6,071 nt of DNA. Origin: RGIG8700 sp045535635 (lineage in GTDB: Bacteria; Bacillota; Clostridia; RGIG6154). The stretch spans positions 1 to 6,071 of the forward strand of contig JAZSLZ010000006.1 of NCBI GenBank assembly GCA_045535635.1, read 5' to 3'. Below, piece by piece: positions 5,184-6,071 of the stretch. A program made the translations under genes and the position numbers. Each line of letters begins with the position of its first letter. Within the stretch, counting starts at the first letter, position 1. The notes beneath the pieces were generated by a model that saw nothing but the letters and a program-made list of their open reading frames with translations, did no database searches and had not been told where the DNA came from.

Positions 5184-5909
5184 ATGAAAAAGATGAATTT
5201 AACAAAATTAATGGCAGTATTAGTAGTTCTCTGCCTCATCACATCAACATTCGTTGGCTCAACATTAGCTAAGTACATCACAACTGCAGAAGGTAACGAC
5301 ACAGCAAGAGTTGCAAAATTCGGTGTTGTTCTTACAGCAGAATCAGACATCTTCGCTCCAGAATATGCTAAAGATGGTTCAGGCGATAACACAGGTGTTT
5401 CAGTTCTCGCTGATGATACAAAAGACGTTGTTGCTCCTGGCACAGCAGGTACAATGACAGCTTTCACAATCGCAGGTGCTCCTGAAGTTGACGTTAAAGT
5501 TACAGCTACACTTGCACAGGTTGATCCTATTTCAATGGTTACACTTCCAGCAGGTACAGGTTACAAAAACTGGACAACAGCTAATCCAACAGATACATAT
5601 GATGTAGCTGCAAACTACTATCCAGTTGTTTGGACACTTAAACAGGGTGCGAATGTAAAAGCAACAGGTAACTTAGAAGCTATCCAGACATACTTAACAG
5701 ATACATTAAGCGGTATCTACGAAGTTGAAGATGATACATTTGATACTCTCAGTGGTTCATGGACACTTGACTGGACATGGGCATTTGAAAACGGTAAAGA
5801 TGCAGAAGATACATCACTTGGTCAGGTTGCTGCAGGTGTTGATACTATCGCAGGTACTGTTCTTAACGAAACATTTGATTTCGCAATCACAGTTGAACAG
5901 CTTGACTAA
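5184..5909 (+). CDS. SipW-dependent exported protein, TasA/camelysin-like
   Basis: The 241-residue protein starts with a signal sequence: basic MKKMNLTK, a hydrophobic core at about 9-24, and GSTLAK, with likely cleavage near A29. After it comes YITTAEGNDTARVAKFGV (31-48), the kind of segment typical of SipW-dependent signal regions in Clostridia. The mature part is acidic, has no cysteine, and looks beta-rich, with VVAPGTAGT (82-90), GAPEVDVKV (98-106) and a closing FDFAITVEQLD. This resembles TasA/CalY-family surface or fibre proteins, which are exported, trimmed by SipW and assembled outside the cell; the family link rests on signal region, pattern and context. AGGAG at 5168-5172 lies 11 bases before the ATG at 5184. 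An in-frame ATG at 5142 is rejected because it sits upstream of this site, within a hairpin arm. Together with the preceding peptidase it forms a protease-substrate pair. A pilin-like or unrelated surface role is possible. Confidence 0.85.
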   Translation: MKKMNLTKLMAVLVVLCLITSTFVGSTLAKYITTAEGNDTARVAKFGVVLTAESDIFAPEYAKDGSGDNTGVSVLADDTKDVVAPGTAGTMTAFTIAGAPEVDVKVTATLAQVDPISMVTLPAGTGYKNWTTANPTDTYDVAANYYPVVWTLKQGANVKATGNLEAIQTYLTDTLSGIYEVEDDTFDTLSGSWTLDWTWAFENGKDAEDTSLGQVAAGVDTIAGTVLNETFDFAITVEQLD

Positions 5910-5931
5910 TTCTTACATAATTTAAGAATTA
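5907..5931 (+). other. AT-rich hairpin at the stop codon of the TasA-like gene
   Basis: TAATTCTTA (5907-5915) and TAAGAATTA (5923-5931) are perfect complements with a 7-base loop; the left arm includes the stop codon. It lacks a G+C stem and a following T-run, so it is at best a weak 3' end structure. Confidence 0.4.
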
Positions 5932-5966
5932 AACTAGCTTTAGCTAATTGATTTAGTTAAATAAAA

Positions 5967-6003
5967 AATCCGCCCTGTCCTTGCGGCAGGGCGAGGGCGG
6001 ATT
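5967..6003 (-). terminator. Intrinsic terminator on the minus strand
   Basis: AATCCGCCC (5967-5975) and GGGCGGATT (5995-6003) are perfect complements, and the GC-rich interior can extend or rearrange the stem (GCCCTG at 5972-5977 with CAGGGC at 5987-5992). The run of six A at 5963-5968 reads as a T-run after the hairpin on the minus strand. On the plus strand only ATTAATTC follows, so plus-strand termination would be weaker, though this may still end the TasA-like transcript. Confidence 0.8.
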
Positions 6004-6018
6004 AATTCAATGAAAAAT

Positions 6019-6071
6019 TTATGAGAAACCGGAAATTAATTCTGATTTTTCATAATCACTACGCAAATCAA
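6019..6071 (-). CDS. Possible C-terminal end of a convergent gene (partial)
   Basis: On the minus strand one frame is open from the right edge and ends DLRSDYEKSELISGFS at a TAA (6019-6021), 15 bases before the minus-strand terminator hairpin. Sixteen residues are too few to identify a family. The stop codon placed just ahead of a terminator is the main support. A second minus frame ends at about 6036 and cannot be excluded. Confidence 0.35.
   Translation of the reverse strand, partial: DLRSDYEKSELISGFS

Noticed and set aside
6010..6053. Inverted repeat ATGAAAAAT/ATTTTTCAT at the right edge
   Set aside because: It is AT-only apart from one pair, has a 26-base loop, and overlaps the likely end of a convergent coding region, so chance is sufficient.

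Overview
The window looks like a piece of an AT-rich chromosome from an anaerobic Firmicute of the class Clostridia, possibly an uncultured gut lineage. The grounds are low-GC coding sequence, strong AGGAGG-type ribosome binding sites, sigma-A promoters of the TTGACA-17-TATAAT type, GreA, and a SipW-type signal peptidase next to a SipW-dependent secreted protein. There is no phage, IS transposase, CRISPR array, tRNA or rRNA. Species assignment is inference.

Left block (1-2803, + strand). The window opens inside a reading frame whose first 95 bases are a near-identical second copy of an internal part of the aminotransferase gene downstream. That copy is fused in frame to the C-terminal end of PrmA (ribosomal protein L11 methyltransferase). 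The join lies within an 11-base stretch and is either a real rearrangement or, more likely, an assembly or amplification chimera. Next comes a 102-base imperfect inverted repeat. A two-gene operon follows, with a 1-base gap between genes: a fold-type I PLP-dependent aminotransferase (359-1552) and a cytoplasmic SGNH/GDSL hydrolase with an N-terminal GxDLY-type domain (1554-2627). Downstream are a region able to fold into a branched RNA (2672-2768) and a strong terminator hairpin (2777-2803) that can work in both directions.

Middle block (2892-4099, - strand). greA, the transcript cleavage factor, has a consensus promoter that starts inside the end of the gene upstream of it. That upstream gene encodes a 226-residue protein I do not recognise.

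Right block (4100-5909, + strand). A divergent intergenic region carries a palindrome, a strong extended -10 promoter and a leader stem-loop. They precede a SipW-like signal peptidase (4408-5049) and its probable substrate, a TasA/camelysin-like exported protein with a SipW-type signal sequence (5184-5909). The 134 bases between the two genes hold three inverted repeats. Two of these share an arm and cannot form together, which suggests post-transcriptional control of peptidase versus substrate output. The peptidase would process the substrate at the membrane, and the substrate probably ends up on the cell surface or in an extracellular matrix or fibre.

Right edge. A hairpin with a T-run on the minus strand (5967-6003), preceded on that strand by a short open frame ending at 6019, indicates a convergent gene that enters from the right.
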